From: Enoplosus armatus
Lineage: Eukaryota; Chordata; Actinopteri; Centrarchiformes; Enoplosidae
Direction: 5' to 3'
Length of the DNA: 64,000 bases
Assembly: GCF_043641665.1 (NCBI RefSeq)
Contig: NC_092200.1
Coordinates: 16,439,694-16,503,693, forward strand
Below, in pieces: positions 12,201 to 24,994 of this stretch. Each line of letters starts with the position of its first letter. Position 1 is the first letter of the stretch. Position numbers and translations under genes: made by a program. The notes below the pieces were generated by a model that had not been told where the DNA came from, made no database searches, and worked only from the letters and a program-made list of their open reading frames with translations.

Positions 12201-14114
12201 AGGATTTCTGCAAATAATTGTGATAGCAAAAATAATCACCAGCCTGATCACTCATTGATCATTTGTCAGGACGTGGAAGGGAAAAAGCAAGTGTAGCTCT
12301 GTTCAAAGTAAAAAATATTCCTATTAACATCTCTAAAGCTGACTTATTTACGCATTGTGTCTTTAGTTTAACTAAAATAACAACTTGAATGACAGTTTGG
12401 GATTTTACAGAGTTACTGGATGATGCATAGTCCACTTGTGTGCCAGGAAATTATGACAAACGGTTATTTTTTAAATGTCATTACTCCTACTCCTCCTTGC
12501 CTTTGTAGGCCAGAATAGCTTCCTTGTATTGTAATTATTTAGGCTGTGCTGGCAGTTGTTTCTATACACAAAGTGCCACTGCGCACTTGCATTAATATTT
12601 CATAAACCACCTTTTTCACTGCAGGTAGACATCTGCACTGTACAGCAATGAAATTACTTGGGTAAATGATACGGCCCTTACTTGCACAGCCAGCCATGAG
12701 CGATTGCCGGTGCTTGTTTGGTGTCTTATTTATTCTTTTTTTTCTTTTTTTAACCGTTCTGCAGACCATAAAAGCTGATCCCGAAATTGCAAGGTTTCAA
12801 ATCACCGTGACTGGCAAGAAAACTCCACAGCTACATTGTCTCAAGGCCAAAGCTCCTTCAGTGTGTCAAACAACAGGTCCTCTCTCAGCGCTAGCTGCAG
12901 GAAAACCACCAAGGAGATGTTAGGACCTGCTATCAGAGCAACTTGTGCCCTGCGGTCTGCTGTCGGGTCACATAAAAACATCAGGGAAGCTGTGGATGAG
13001 CCTCTGGACAGGCGCCAGACTGAGGCCAGAAGCAGTATTTTCCTTGATTTAGATCATAACCCATCAACCTCAGAGGCTTCCTTCCTTTTATTTGTTAGTC
13101 TCTTGATCCATCTCCCTATCATTTTCTCCGATTCTCACTTTGCTTCTCTCTCCTTTCTCTCTCTCTCTCTGTCTCTATGACCTGCTTAGTCTTTCAACTG
13201 CAGACATTTGAGGTTTTCACATCAATCAATGCTGACAACAATACATTCAGTCGCTCTTTTCATAGATGTCTAGAATGGTTATTTTTAGATAAGGCACAAC
13301 TTGCCACATGAATTGGCAAACGAGTTTGGCTGGGATCGAATTAGGACTTGGAATTACACGCTAATTGGAAATTACAAAACAAAAAAAGTTGGCTCCAGAA
13401 GCCTGTATGAGCATGTGTCACTCTGCTCAAGTGGGATTTCATACGCATATATTTCATATCTGGGTTTTTCATTTTTGATTCTATGTGAGGGCAGCAGCCA
13501 GGCGATTGGAATCTAAACTGAGCCACATATGAAAACAATCCAGTTGCCACACGTACAGAGAGTTATGAAAATTACATGGCATTGTACTCTGATGATATTT
13601 CCAGAATGCTCCCAGAGTAAAACTGTTTCCTGTCCTTAGTCCACTGTAATGTCCTTTGGTTGGGCTGTGTAGACCAGGATCTCAACACACTTTGACAAGC
13701 ATGAAATTTTCATTGAATCAGAGGAGCTTCACAAAGGCAAAAAAATGAACTGTGGGGACAAACTAGAAACAGTTGTTAGAAGAGAGGTTACCAAGAAAAC
13801 ACAGCGTATTATTCCAGCATGTGTAATCAAAACCGGTGTTTCCTCTTACAGCAGCAGGTACGGCCTCAGAAATCTTGGCTGGCATTGCTGCAAAAGTCTC
13901 AGTGAATATCAGTCCTCCAAATATGTCAAATCCAGCATCAATCATCACATTTTTTTTAAGGGAATCCTCAATCATCGACTGGGATGTCTCAGCTTAGAGT
14001 GTGAACAAGTGAATAAGAGTAACGAGGCACAGCTATCAAATGAAAATACTACCTTCATGAGGTAGTTGTGAAGGAAGTGCTTGCATTTCAAAGACAATTT
14101 TAATGTCTGTATGG
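12201..14114. other. Gene-free block with a pyrimidine-rich patch
   Basis: Contains a T-rich run near 12735-12751 and a CT-rich patch at about 13076-13177. Open frames (up to 114 codons at 12836-13180) run into the CT-rich patch and have no domain. No exon is supportable. Confidence 0.5.
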
Positions 14115-14135
14115 TATATATATATATATATATAT
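14115..14135. repeat. (TA)n tract
   Basis: About 10 uninterrupted TA units. Confidence 0.95.
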
Positions 14136-14269
14136 GAGCACTTAAGTCTCCTTGCTCTCCTAACCACATCACTCTGCTTTCCTCCCTCTCCCTAATGACA
14201 TTTTTCTGAGGAGCAAAAAATAAACTGTCCGGCGTTAATCTCTGCGCCATATGGGTGGACTGATAGATG

Positions 14270-14640
14270 CTGCGATGCTAAGTGGCTCGCTCAAACCGTG
14301 CTGGCACAAAATAATTATAATTTATGAGGCCAAACCTTCCGATTCATCACAGACCATGCCTTTTCAGGCAGCCACAACACATCATTATGGAGTATCGCTT
14401 TCCCCTCTCATTGGCCTCCTAATCCAATAGAGGAGTGGTTTTAGCCAAACCGAACTCTACACATGCTATTGTCTTTGGCGGTGCTGTGTAGTAATGGCTC
14501 TGACCCGCCACGCGCAGCCGTCAGGATGTAGACTGAGGAACTACTAATGAAGGTTTATGTGACATGGTCAAGGCGTCGGGTCAGACGCCATTAGGGCAGC
14601 CTTATGGCACCATCGCTAAGCATTAGTGGGGGAGAACTTC
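14270..14640. promoter_or_regulatory. Candidate conserved non-coding element
   Basis: Repeat-free block with 'aaaataattataatttatga', 'cctcctaatccaatagagga' and 'taagcattagtgggggagaa'. It mixes TAAT/ATTA cores with a CCAAT word and lacks microsatellites. The look is that of a developmental enhancer, but conservation has not been tested. Confidence 0.3.
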
Positions 14641-16341
14641 CTGTGCTGTTCAGACTTAAGTGTATATGTGCAGACATCACATGAACATTTCACAGTGCTC
14701 GGGCAAATCATGTCATTACACTGTCTTCCAGGTGAATATTTATGTCACAGATCCCTCTAATACGGAATTAGTTCCCATTTTTCACACTGCTTCATTTGAA
14801 AAACAACAAAAAAAAAGATTCTCAGCCAATTTGCAGCTAAATCAGTTCCAATTTAAAAAGTAACCATTAGTTCAAAAGCCATAAAATGAGATGTACAATA
14901 TTTTCTCCTGCACTCTATTTGTTACAACGAAGTGTAACAATGGTCTTCTGAAAGTGATTCAAGCATTAACAAAGACAGGAATCTCCCTTCATTTGAGCCT
15001 TTGCTTTTGTTACATATTGGACATAATTTTTTATGGCACTGAAGGTGTAATAAGTAAACTTTGATCACTTTTAACCTTCATCTTTGTCTAATAGGACTTG
15101 TTGTATGATAAAACTAAAGTGACTGCCTTCGTCACAAGAGCGAATCCACTAGCTGATTAGTGCAGGATGCATCCGAAATGCTGCTTCACACTAGAATAAC
15201 AACATTGACTTGTAATTTGTTTTTGGCTTCAGAATGACATTTTTGCTGCAAACACAGAATGGGCCAAAAAGTAGTGGTTTGAAGGCCAGAAATCTCTGCG
15301 GCTGGGAAAGTATTTCTTAAGTCATTGGTATTGATTAACAGCCCTATCAGACTCTGCCAATATACTCTATTATGGTCATTTTGTCTTGCAAAGGCAGTAA
15401 AAATCTTATTTTTGACACAAATAATTCTACACTGTTAAACCCTCTGAGAATCCAAAATGATCAAACAAGTTTTGACCTTAAGTTAGATAAGTCTCCTTTG
15501 TAAAGCACCTCAGCCAGGATTCCAAGTCAACTGAATATAGCAGGACAAGCAGAGGGTGCGTCAACACTCACACACTCAAAAGTCACTGCATGCCAGCGAC
15601 TGTCACTTACAAAGAGTGCAGGTGCTCTGTGGTGTTGGAGGACAGAATCTGCGCTTGTTTGCCACACCAACCAGCTTCCAAGCAGGTGTCCCAAGCAGAA
15701 ATAGCATCAGTTGGCAGGATGTGTATGTCGTGCGCCAACCTACTAACCTCCTACCCCAGCATGGTGATGCCAGGGGAGTTCTAAAGCCTTCCCTGACTCC
15801 ACCTCTGTGTGACCTCCGCCTTTTTCCGTCACCCGTCCAAATAAATCTGAGAGGCTCGAGTGTATTCACAGAGGAGGGAGGAAGTTTTACTTTCTCCCTT
15901 TTCTTTGTCTCACATTTCAACTGCTGCAGAGGCCTTGTCAAAAATCAAACAGTGTTACACTGTTTGAAAAACCTAATAGGCTTCAGACAGCGCTGTCAGT
16001 GCAGACATGGTCCCAGTGTTACTTTTCATATAAAACTGTGTCTGCTCTGGATTTCTGAAACCTGTTGTCCTTTGTAGGGTGCTGGATTCACATTAGTCAT
16101 AACAGCACAGTGGCATTTACGTATCTGTTCTGCTGACACTGGGTTGAAACCTTATTATCTCAACCCCTGGCCATGTGTAATATATGGAACGCATGAAGCT
16201 AAGGCAAGAGCTGGGCCGTCAGCATGGAAAAAAGCACTAGATCTCAACCATTCTAGTGTGTCCAATTCTGGGTCCCCTCTCAGCTTGATTATGTGCAAAG
16301 CTCACTTTCATATTGAAATCAGACTTCACTTTAAGCGTGGA
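14641..16341. other. Gene-free block
   Basis: The 173-codon open frame at 15556-16077 is Cys/Ser/Pro-rich without any domain I know. It overlaps an opposite-strand frame of similar quality, which argues against coding. No repeats recognised. Confidence 0.5.
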
Positions 16342-16364
16342 GGGGGGGGGGGGGGGCGGGGGGG
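16342..16364 (+). repeat. Poly-G run, one C interruption
   Basis: A run of 15 G, one C, then 7 G. Such runs are prone to slippage and to assembly or base-call error. The Gly-rich frames across it are artefacts of the run. Confidence 0.9.
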
Positions 16365-16430
16365 ACCTGTCACCAACTCAGAGTGTTTGTAAAAAGGGCA
16401 ATCGCGTCAGTTTGATTGAAGAGCTGTTGA

Positions 16431-16453
16431 GAATGCTGAAGGCTTCAGCATTC
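16431..16453. repeat. Short perfect hairpin
   Basis: GAATGCTGAA (16431-16440) and TTCAGCATTC (16444-16453) are exact reverse complements around a 3-base loop. About this many short hairpins are expected by chance in 64 kb. Confidence 0.6.
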
Positions 16454-16798
16454 AGCGTGCCGGCCAGTTTTACGCATCAGTACTTCTTGTATTGCTTCCC
16501 CCCGCCGTGTTTTTAGCACTGATTACATGTCCCACCCCGAATGTCAGGAAAGGGATGAACCCAGACGTCCGTGGCCCGGGCCGTCTTCCATTTTGGCTCA
16601 GAGTTGATGCGTGCGGGCTAATCTTCTTGAAGGACAGAAGGGTCAGCAGAGATGAACCGTGAATCGCCCCCGCCCCGTCCCACGGCACCGCATGAAATAG
16701 GGCCTCTCCTTTTGGCATGGGGGCTATATTTCCATGTTAGGGAGCACCTGTCTCCATGGTGCATTTGAGTCGCTGCACAGCTGTTTCAGAGGTTCCTA

Positions 16799-16819
16799 CA
16801 CACACACACACACACACAC
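16799..16819. repeat. (CA)n microsatellite
   Basis: About 10 CA units, followed by a C-rich patch at about 16845-16870. Confidence 0.95.
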
Positions 16820-16869
16820 GTTTTCTATATGATTCATGCCTCTCCCCCCACGCCCCCCTCCTCCCCTCT

Positions 16870-17738
16870 GGCAGTGATCTCCTTTACTTTCCATTACCAG
16901 CATTGCTACCATAGCCTTTTAAATGGAATCAAACACTTACTAACCTTCTCTTTCACCAATAAACCCAGATATAGACCTCACTCTCCGCGCTCTCTGCCTT
17001 TCTTCCTGTTCTGCCAGATGGTTTTGGGTGACATTCTCAACCTGCAGTAACTGAGTGAGCAGACTCATGTTCACATGTCGGACAAGACAGGGGTGAGAGG
17101 TGGATATGCGATTAGTGTAGTCTGACACAGTCTGTGACTCCCAGAAAACTGGGGAAGACGAGTGTAATTGTCTCCTCAGGTTGGTGACATTATGATCTTG
17201 CCAACATCAACGCTTTCATTCTCTTATCCAGGGGAGGAGAGGGGAAATATGAAATATTAAAACGATTAAAGTAAAGCACATGCCAGAGTCGTGATACCAC
17301 AAAACCCCACATTTTGCCTGCTAAGAGGAGAACATAACGGGCATGATAAAAAAGCTTGAAAAGGTTGAAGAGAGCAATTGGTGGAAGCACCGGAGCTTTG
17401 TAATGTCATCCTGACTCTGTTATCCAACCTATTGTGCAGTCCACATGTGTCTCTTTTAGAAAAATAGCCGTTAAAGCATAATTGCCCGAAGCTCTCAAGC
17501 ACATTACATTTCGCATTTCAGCTTCTGAATGATGACTAAAGGTCTACGTGGAATTGCTCATGTATGCTATCAAACCTTAGAAAGGATTTATATAGTTGTT
17601 AAGAAAAGAGCCATTTTCACATCGTATTGTTCTTATTGGTTAGTAATGAAAACACAGGGCGTAACAAAAAGAACAAAAGGCACTTTGTCTTTACCTTTGA
17701 GAAATGTATGCCTAGCCCAATTACAGGGGCTGTCCAAG
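16870..17738. other. Gene-free block
   Basis: Unique sequence without recognised exons or repeats; open frames are below 90 codons and not protein-like. Confidence 0.5.
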
Positions 17739-17761
17739 CCCCCCCCCCCCCCCCCCCCCCC
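17739..17761 (+). repeat. Poly-C run (23)
   Basis: Uninterrupted run of 23 C. Likely length-variable and hard to sequence. The Pro-rich open frames over it are artefacts. Confidence 0.95.
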
Positions 17762-18889
17762 AGCTCTCCTCTTGGTGGGTCCTCTCTCAGCTGTTTGAAG
17801 ATAATAGAAATGAGTTACCTTGGTAATATGGGGCCTATCCTGTTTCTGTACAGGCCCCAGCCAAATTAAGACTGATTGCATTCATGGAGAGACCACTCTC
17901 AACCCAGAAGTAACAATGGCTATGATTTGAACTCCTACTTTCATGCTTATTCCCATTTTACCCTTTGTGGTCCCTGTTTACTTCCTCCATCCTTTTCCAT
18001 CTACTTGTAGGTTCCTTTTCAGGGTTACATTAATGGGGTTCTGTTGTTATGGCTGCATGGCTTGCTCGGTTTTCTCCGTCTCATCTTGGAAATAGGCCTC
18101 ATCAGAGATTTGATGAGAACATACTAATAGGACAGATGTTTGGAGGGAAAATCAATAGAGCTTAGCTATTAGGAGGTAGAGGGATAAAAGGACACTCAAT
18201 GCCTGAAATAGCATGAGTGCATGAAACCAGGCAACTCTTGTGTATGATTAGCCGCACACTGTTCTCCAAAACATCTTTTTTCCAAAAACAAATCCTTTAT
18301 ACTCTCAGCAACAGCAGTGCCATACTTGTTCAACTCTTATCCCAGAAACTGTTTCAAAGTCAAAAAAATGTCTGCTTTCATTCATTCAGTTTAATTCCAA
18401 AATATATATGGGCTAATAACATCGAGTCATAATAGGTTTCTGTGGAAAAACAACAACAAAACATTTCAGCACAATCTAATTTTCAGATGTTGGCACCAGT
18501 GTCTGTGCACAGGCCCGGTGTGCCAGAGTGATCAGTTGAGGCAAAAGGATAAATGAGACAGCGTGTGAATCAACAGGTGCCTTTGTCTGATTCATAACCC
18601 GACAAACGGCATAGACAATGTGAAAGGATACTGCTTAAGATTTCCTGTTTGGGCTTAGCGAGCGGTAATCTGTGGGAACCAGAATCAAGACACAAAAAAG
18701 ACAAACCACAAAAGTAAAAGAACCGAAAGAGAAAGAGAGAGCTTAACAGGTGTTGACTGTACTTTGTAACAACGCATTCCAAACTTAACAAGTCATACAA
18801 CTGTGCCCAACGCACACATGCTACTATAACCTTTCTGAACAAACTGAGGAGGCTCTTTAAGTTTTAGAAAAGCTCATGTGTCCAATTGC
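17762..18889. other. Gene-free block
   Basis: No supportable gene or recognised repeat. Ordinary AT-leaning DNA. Confidence 0.5.
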
Positions 18890-19424
18890 AACTCTGGCTG
18901 ATTGTGCCAATCTCGCTGACCGCACACCGGGGCCGAGCTGTGCACACTGGAGACGGCACTGGATCCTGGCGGTGCCCCCCTCACCTCCACCTGCCGCACT
19001 TGAGATCGCGTCTAAATAAAATGGAACCAAATACTTCCTGCATTTGGCTCGAGTTATTTAAATACTGTGGGAAAGAGCCCCCCAAACAGTCCACCTTTAC
19101 GGTGAGCACCTTGGCCTCGCACAAGTTTTGCCTTCTTTCTTCCAGTCGGTGTCTCCGCCTTTCCCTCAAAGATAGTCCAACAAAACGTCTGCATATTCAT
19201 GAGCTATTTAGCATTGACCGTTTATGTTTATGAATGATTGCAGGAGGACACTGGGAGGAGAAAACACACCGCAGGTGGGTGTTTATAAGGAGAAGAGTGC
19301 CTACAGATGTGCGCCACACGCTTTTATAGATCTGAATATTTTCTTGCCTAAGTAGATTCTGAGGTTTGTGAGTACGCAATGCTTTAGGACGGATCCTACG
19401 CACTCTTTTATAAATGAGGCCCCT
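18890..19424 (-). mobile_element. PIF/Harbinger-like DNA transposon remnant
   Basis: The right end reads 'cctacgcactcttttataaa' followed by 'tgaggcccctgg'. On the minus strand this becomes 'ccaggggcctcatttataaa', which I recognise as the terminal sequence of fish Harbinger-type elements. Further in, minus-strand positions 19169-18981 give an Arg/Glu-rich peptide with 'RRQNLCEAKVLTVKVDCLGG'. This faintly resembles the MYB-like accessory protein of that superfamily, but it is short and degenerate. I could not find the partner terminal repeat on the left, so the copy is probably truncated and the left boundary is approximate. Confidence 0.4.
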
Positions 19425-19482
19425 GGTATGGTTGTGGTTCACAGGCTCAGCAGCAACAAAAACAGAGCTGTCTCTCTCTCTC

Positions 19483-19986
19483 TGTCAGGTCTGCCACGCC
19501 CCTCTCTGAGTGCCTGGATCACCCACACCTGAACTTCATTTGATCATCGGTGGAGCTGTATATCAACCCCAGAACCGGTGTTGCTTCCCTTTTGGCAACT
19601 GAGCTGTTTGTTGCTGCCTTGATACAGCTCTGTTTAGCTCATCCTTTATGCCTTGCTAACTAGTCTCTGTAACTTAACGAGTCCTTGTAGGGGTTCTCTG
19701 CTGTTTTCTCCTGTGTTCGGGAGCTATTGTTGTCTCTGAGTCTGTCGAGCTTTTTATTTTTTAACGATGTGGGTTTTTTTTATTTATTATTTTGGCCTTG
19801 GGAGACCCTGAGGCCTTATTTTCCTCTGCTTCTGCAATTTTAGTTGGTTTATCTCTGTTAATCATTTTCCTGTGAATAAATGGTATTCATTTTTCTTGAC
19901 ATTCTGATTACAATTATTTTGCAAAGATTCTGGGTAAACTTTGTTACTCCCTGTGTTCCCCTGGACATTAAATAAAGGTTGCAACA
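19483..19986 (+). mobile_element. Possible solo LTR of a retrotransposon
   Basis: About 500 bases beginning TGTCAGG and ending near GCAACA, giving TG...CA ends. Near the start is 'cctggatcacccacacctga', wording typical of fish LTR promoters. There are polyadenylation signals at 19875-19880 (AATAAA) and 19970-19975 (AATAAA). No internal coding region, second LTR or convincing target-site duplication is visible (flanks CTCTC and TTTCC). It starts 60 bases after the Harbinger-like end, making this a repeat island. Confidence 0.3.
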
Positions 19987-20154
19987 TTTCCAAAACTACT
20001 TATGACCAGAAAACAACAAAATGATGATTGCATTCCAAAACAACCCATAAAAGTGACTTTATGATCTGATGTCCCTATTAGCCAGACAACATTTGTCAGT
20101 GCTTCCAAAACTGTTTAAGACTGTATATGGTTGTTACAAAATTTATACCACCTT

Positions 20155-20380
20155 TTATGGTTTGGTAAATCAAAGAAGTAAAAAAAAAATACTGCTTGGT
20201 TAAGGTCTGGAAAAGATCATAGCTGGGGTCAAAAAATGAAAACAATGTTAATAGGCCACAAGTCAGTAACTGCAGTCTCCACCATGATCTCCTCTTGACA
20301 CTGTCATTGTGTTTCGAGCATTTTCTGCTCTTCCACCCCTATGATTAAGGTATCATTGTGGTTGGGTAACTGAAACTACT
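20155..20380 (+). mobile_element. Decayed interspersed repeat, family A, copy 2
   Basis: Contains 'ttggttaaggtctggaaaag', 'ggccacaagtcagtaactgc' and 'gattaaggtatcattgtggt', a known combination in percomorph repeats. It shares the 'aaggt..ggaaaagatc.t' core with 4851-4869. The right boundary may extend past 20600, where 'cgttttggtgcagtatatca' also looks repeat-like. No coding potential. Confidence 0.5.
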
Positions 20381-22514
20381 TGCTGACTGTTTAGAAAGAT
20401 TGTCTTCATGGTTAAAAGACACCAAAGTTGACCGCTGATAGGAAACATAAACTGTGGCCAAGGCAGGCGCTTTGTGCACCAAATCATGTACCCCAACCGC
20501 CTCCGTAAAAATGCGTTTTGGTGCAGTATATCAACTAGCATCCAATGAGGACAGGCACAGGATTCGATTTGCTCTCCAGAAAATGTGGTCCAAACCGTAG
20601 CAGTAAAACCAGGACTTAAACCCGTCCAACACCCTGACCAGACCTCTTGCCACACAAAACCCACCAGCACAAACCTGCCACAAGCTTTTTGCATCTCTCA
20701 TTTCACCCTTTCTAATCCCAACAGAGTGGAGTCCTTACTGAGTCCACATGAGAACAAAAGAATAATTCTTTCTCTTTACTTACTCAGCGGGAGGCTGCCT
20801 TTTAGAAAATGGATTTACATGTGCTGAATATGACGTCTAATTCTGTGAATTTTGTCGCGGTGATTGGGGCTCGCTCTCTTAAGGTCACTCGTAGGCTGGA
20901 GAGAGCAGTGTCTTTGGTGTGTTGAAGTGTACCTTTTTGATTAGGAGTGTGCTATTTCCGAGTCCTCACTGCAAATTTGAACAGAATTCCATTTTACTGA
21001 AATGATGCTGAAAATGACTAAGACACTCAAGTAATTCCCACCTTTCTTCTTGCATAGAGGTAATTTTGTCATTTAGAAAATTCTTGAAATTAAGCACAGG
21101 CCTAAAATGAAGTGGGAGGTGGTGAGCAAGGATAAATCAAAACGTAAATCAGCTTGTTCTGTTATCTTTTCATGAAGAGTCAAGAGTCTGTTCCCAAACA
21201 TATTATGTGATTATTTTTTATTTTTATCAAGGTAGAGCTTTTGAACATTCTGATCTCAAGGTTGAATGTTGTAGACATACAAGGGTTACCATTCAAGGCA
21301 GTCATATTAATGATCATGATGAATGCATTGAACTATTAAAAGATGCAGCTGAGGAATTTCTCTCTTCCGCTGAAAATAACTCAATGGCTTTGTTACTGTC
21401 AAAATTGGTCTGTTTGAGCTGCATGGAATACGTACTCCACATTTAAACCCCTTTTTAAAATTGACCAACGACATTGATTGAAATTGTTGAAAACATTGAT
21501 TCCCGCTGCAAATACCGCAAAAGTGAATTGTCTTCCTCCTCTTGTCTTCACTCACATCGTATCGTGTTTCCCTTTGTTCAGCTCCACCTCTCACATCCTG
21601 AATGATCATGGACCTTGGATATCCTGTCACCTCTTTAGATTCTCACCCAGCCCCCAAAACCCTTTGATAATATCAGCTAGCGCTCGTAACATCTCGCTAA
21701 CATACTCGGCCATTAACATTTTCCATTCAGAGAGCCTGTCACAGCCTATTAGACTTGTGTCAGAAGACCTGAGAGCATCGGGGGAAGGTACCTGGTGTCT
21801 GGTGTCAGACCCGTCAACTCAAACCAACCCCCCAATCCGCTTCAGATGTTAATAAATGCAGACAACCTGAGCTTCTAGTACCCAAATCAATGGAGCACGG
21901 CAAGGTCAACAAGCAGACAGCTACTTCCAGTTACATACTGGAGGAAGTGGTTGATGAGCTACTGGGTGAGGGGCGGAGGAGGAGAGGGTGCTAACAGCCT
22001 CCACCTCACGTATTACCACCTTGATGTACGGGGCCATAGTGCAGTGATATGATGAGGTCGGTCAAGTGGTGCATTATTCAAACAATGGAGTTCCAAGGAT
22101 GCTTTCAATTGGCTAACTCCTGTGTCTACGTGGCAGGCTTTGAGATCATGTTCCCATAATGTTCTTTAAAACGTGCTAATTTTTAGAAATTGTGGTTTCA
22201 TGCAACCTGGGTCTTATTTTTGTAGTTGTATGAGAAGTGGGACAATTCTCCAGGTTAGCCAAACATACTAGGAAGAGAAAACAAAGGGCAAATAGTAACT
22301 GGTGCAATCATCTTCATTTTGGTGTGCTTACGCTCAGTTTTGCCTCCAACTAAAGTGTTCCCCAATCTCAGAAATGACTTTAGAATAACAAAAATATGAC
22401 CCGGTTGTTTTAGTTTTAGTAAATGTGGGACGTTTACCACATGTTCCCCAATGTTGAGAAATTCAAGCTGTGGTATGTTGCTGTTGCTGCCATCCATGTG
22501 TAGACAAATAGGTA
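20381..22514. other. Gene-free block
   Basis: Open frames reach about 120 codons (21478-21852) but lack domains. No exon, RNA gene or clear repeat recognised outside the possible repeat tail near 20600. Confidence 0.45.

Positions 22515-22541
<27 letters not shown>
22515..22541. repeat. (GT)n microsatellite
   Basis: About 13 GT units running into GCGCGTG. The long minus-strand frames at 22255-22796 with His-Thr strings come from this tract. Confidence 0.95.
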
Positions 22542-22544
<3 letters not shown>

Positions 22545-22545
<1 letters not shown>

Positions 22546-24630
22546 TGCCACATGCAAGACCCCATCCTCGTCTTCTCCCTCTGTACTCTCAGTCTGCATG
22601 GCATTTTCCACGGGCAAGGTCTCAAATTTACAGCAAGCAGCGGTGAAAGGCAGTTGGACGCTCCTTCCAGCGGGCCTCTTTGTTTTCCCCAGTTGAAGCT
22701 GTGGAATAGTCCGGTATGTGCACTGTGATACTGCAGAGCACACTGCCTCAAGGCAAGAGCATCACTGTTGTTTCTTGCATCATCCCGAATATGCAAAAAG
22801 AGAAACTGCGGCGCCCAGAGATCCGTCTCTTGCAGCGACGGAGGCCTGTGTAGTCATTTGTCGGCTACGTATGGAAACTTGATGGAAAAACATACAATGG
22901 CACATTGGAACATCTCATCATTTCAGCTTTCCTGCTGCAAGAAACCCCCCGAAACACCACAACACAACAGGCATTGTGTGCCCTGACAAAAGATGAAAGG
23001 CGTTTCTTTGCACTCAGAGGAGGCACGCGAGGCAGCGGTATCAATAGCACGCTAAAATATGCCGCGCTCTATTTCCTCACTGTTTAGACACCTCAAGTCA
23101 CTCATGCAAATTGGCAATCACCGCAGTCAATGCTTTCACACAGAGTGGATGGGCGCACCTGTTTACCCATGTGGTTTTATTTGTCAAACATGATGATATA
23201 TTTTTCAAAGGGAGTCAAATGGAAGGATTTGTAAAATGTTTGTGTGTGGACGGATTTGAAGTGAAATGGGTTTCCTTGGATAGTCAGAGGGATTGCTTTG
23301 ATGCCTGACATGTTATTGTGCTGCACGTTATTGTGTGCAGGTTACAAAAAGCTCTTCCAGAGGCTCACTCCGACAAGTGTGAATATGTCACCCATATGGA
23401 TTCCGGGGTGTTGCAGTGCGGAGGTGGCCTCATTGCACGCACTGACAGCTTGCATGCACATCATGAGATGCGTGACAGGGGTTTTATTTATAAATTAACA
23501 GCAGAATTGAAAGTTCAGAGGCAAATTATTTATCAGTATGAAGACATGCTGCAAAACTAGGACTTCACGTCCCATGACTGTGGCTGTCAACACAGCATTT
23601 TAATATGTATGGTATCTCATGAACTCCTCCGGTGTCAGAGCCGTTGTTTGAATTCAAGACTTCTCTACTTTTGTTTATTTGGGACTTTCAATCAGCGCAG
23701 ATGAAAACGAGGGAGGAGGGAGGGGTTGGGGAGGGAAAATAACAAATGAGAACAAGCGAGACGGCGAGAGATAAAGACTGAGGGACAGAGAGATGATAAA
23801 CACGCAGAGTGTCTATGCGGCGACTGTGAGATGACCGTGGGAATGGCAGCTGTGGCAGCAGAATAAATTTGAATGCTGATCCTGGTTAATAAATAACTTT
23901 GTGAACCGGAGCACCTGGCCCAGTCTCCAGTGCAATCCAGTGTCATGGCGGGCCTGGGCTGATTATTCACTAACCTCCCTGTCAAATGAATAGGTCTCCC
24001 GCTTCTACACTTTGCCTCTATGCATGTCCGCTGTGGGGTGAAACGCAACCCGCTGCCACTGGCATAGCTGGAAGAATTTTAACATTCTATAGACAAACAC
24101 GAGCCAGGGCTAATTGAAAGATCCCTTTCTAACTGAATTCACAACGCCGAGTCTTGTGGGACGCAGAATGGTCTCAGACTAAGAAAAAGGAAATATGGTA
24201 GATAACAAGAGCTGAATGAAAGGAAGTATGCGGCAACAAAATGAGATTTGCTTCAGAGCAGGACTGTGAAAGTCAGTGACAGGAAGTTCACAAAAGCACT
24301 GAGCCACATTGTTCTGATTCAGATGGACTCCAGATGATGTGATGACAGCCTTCTCATCAAGTTTTCCTGGGAATAGGGTGTAGGCATAGGTCGTTCTTAC
24401 AAATGTGGGTGAGACATTAACTATGTAACCCCCCCCACCCTCCCAAAAGCTCACAATTAAACATGCCACTCCCCAACCGTAGCCTCTCCTCTTTGCCCGA
24501 TCCTGTGTTGACTCCACCTAATCTGTTTGGTTTTCTCTTCCTTCTTCGTCTTGATGATATTCCCCATATACTACTTTCCCCCGGCCGTGACTAGGGAAGG
24601 GCCCCCCGCTAGGGAAGGATGAAGACCAGA
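22545..24630. other. Gene-free block
   Basis: Unique sequence. The part at 23850-24060 is repeat-free and motif-rich ('ggttaataaataactttgtg', 'gctgattattcactaacctc') and could be regulatory. No exon is supportable. Confidence 0.4.
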
Positions 24631-24639
24631 GGCCTTCCT

Positions 24640-24900
24640 ATCATTAAACCCATTTCCTAAAACAACAGGGCGCACTAATGAGAAATTCTAATTAATATTC
24701 TAATTATTTTTTATAATTGCCTGTGCCAAATGATTATGTGCAGGGCCAATCCTTAATTCTGCGTCAGCTACAGATTGGCGATAAGAGCTAAAGTTCATAT
24801 TCTTGGGGTTCTCTTCAACATGTTAAACTATCAGGAGTAATTAGAAAGTCCTTTGATGATAAATAATGCCCTCACAACTCATTTAGCTTAAGTCTACATG
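24640..24900. promoter_or_regulatory. Candidate conserved non-coding element
   Basis: Very AT-rich homeodomain-type core 'attctaattaatattctaat' at 24684-24703, followed by 'aaatgattatgtgcagggcc', a CCAAT word at 24746-24750 and 'cagattggcgataagagcta'. Repeat-free and dense in TAATTA/ATTA words, as in many vertebrate developmental enhancers. One of the better-looking candidates here, but based on appearance alone. Confidence 0.35.
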
Positions 24901-24994
24901 ACGTTCTCCCTCATTGTGCACATCATCATGCCTGGGGTCATGGAAAAGTAAATGGTGGAGCTGTTAAAGGGATTGAATAGTTTTTTGTATTTAC

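Noticed and set aside
15556..16077. 173-codon plus-strand open frame
   Set aside because: No recognisable domain or splice context; both strands are open over part of it.
18886..19233. 115-codon plus-strand frame
   Set aside because: Lies over the Harbinger-like remnant on the opposite strand; no domain.
22255..22796. Two overlapping minus-strand frames of 162 and 120 codons
   Set aside because: Both cross the CA/GT tract in different frames, so at most one could be real, and neither has a domain.
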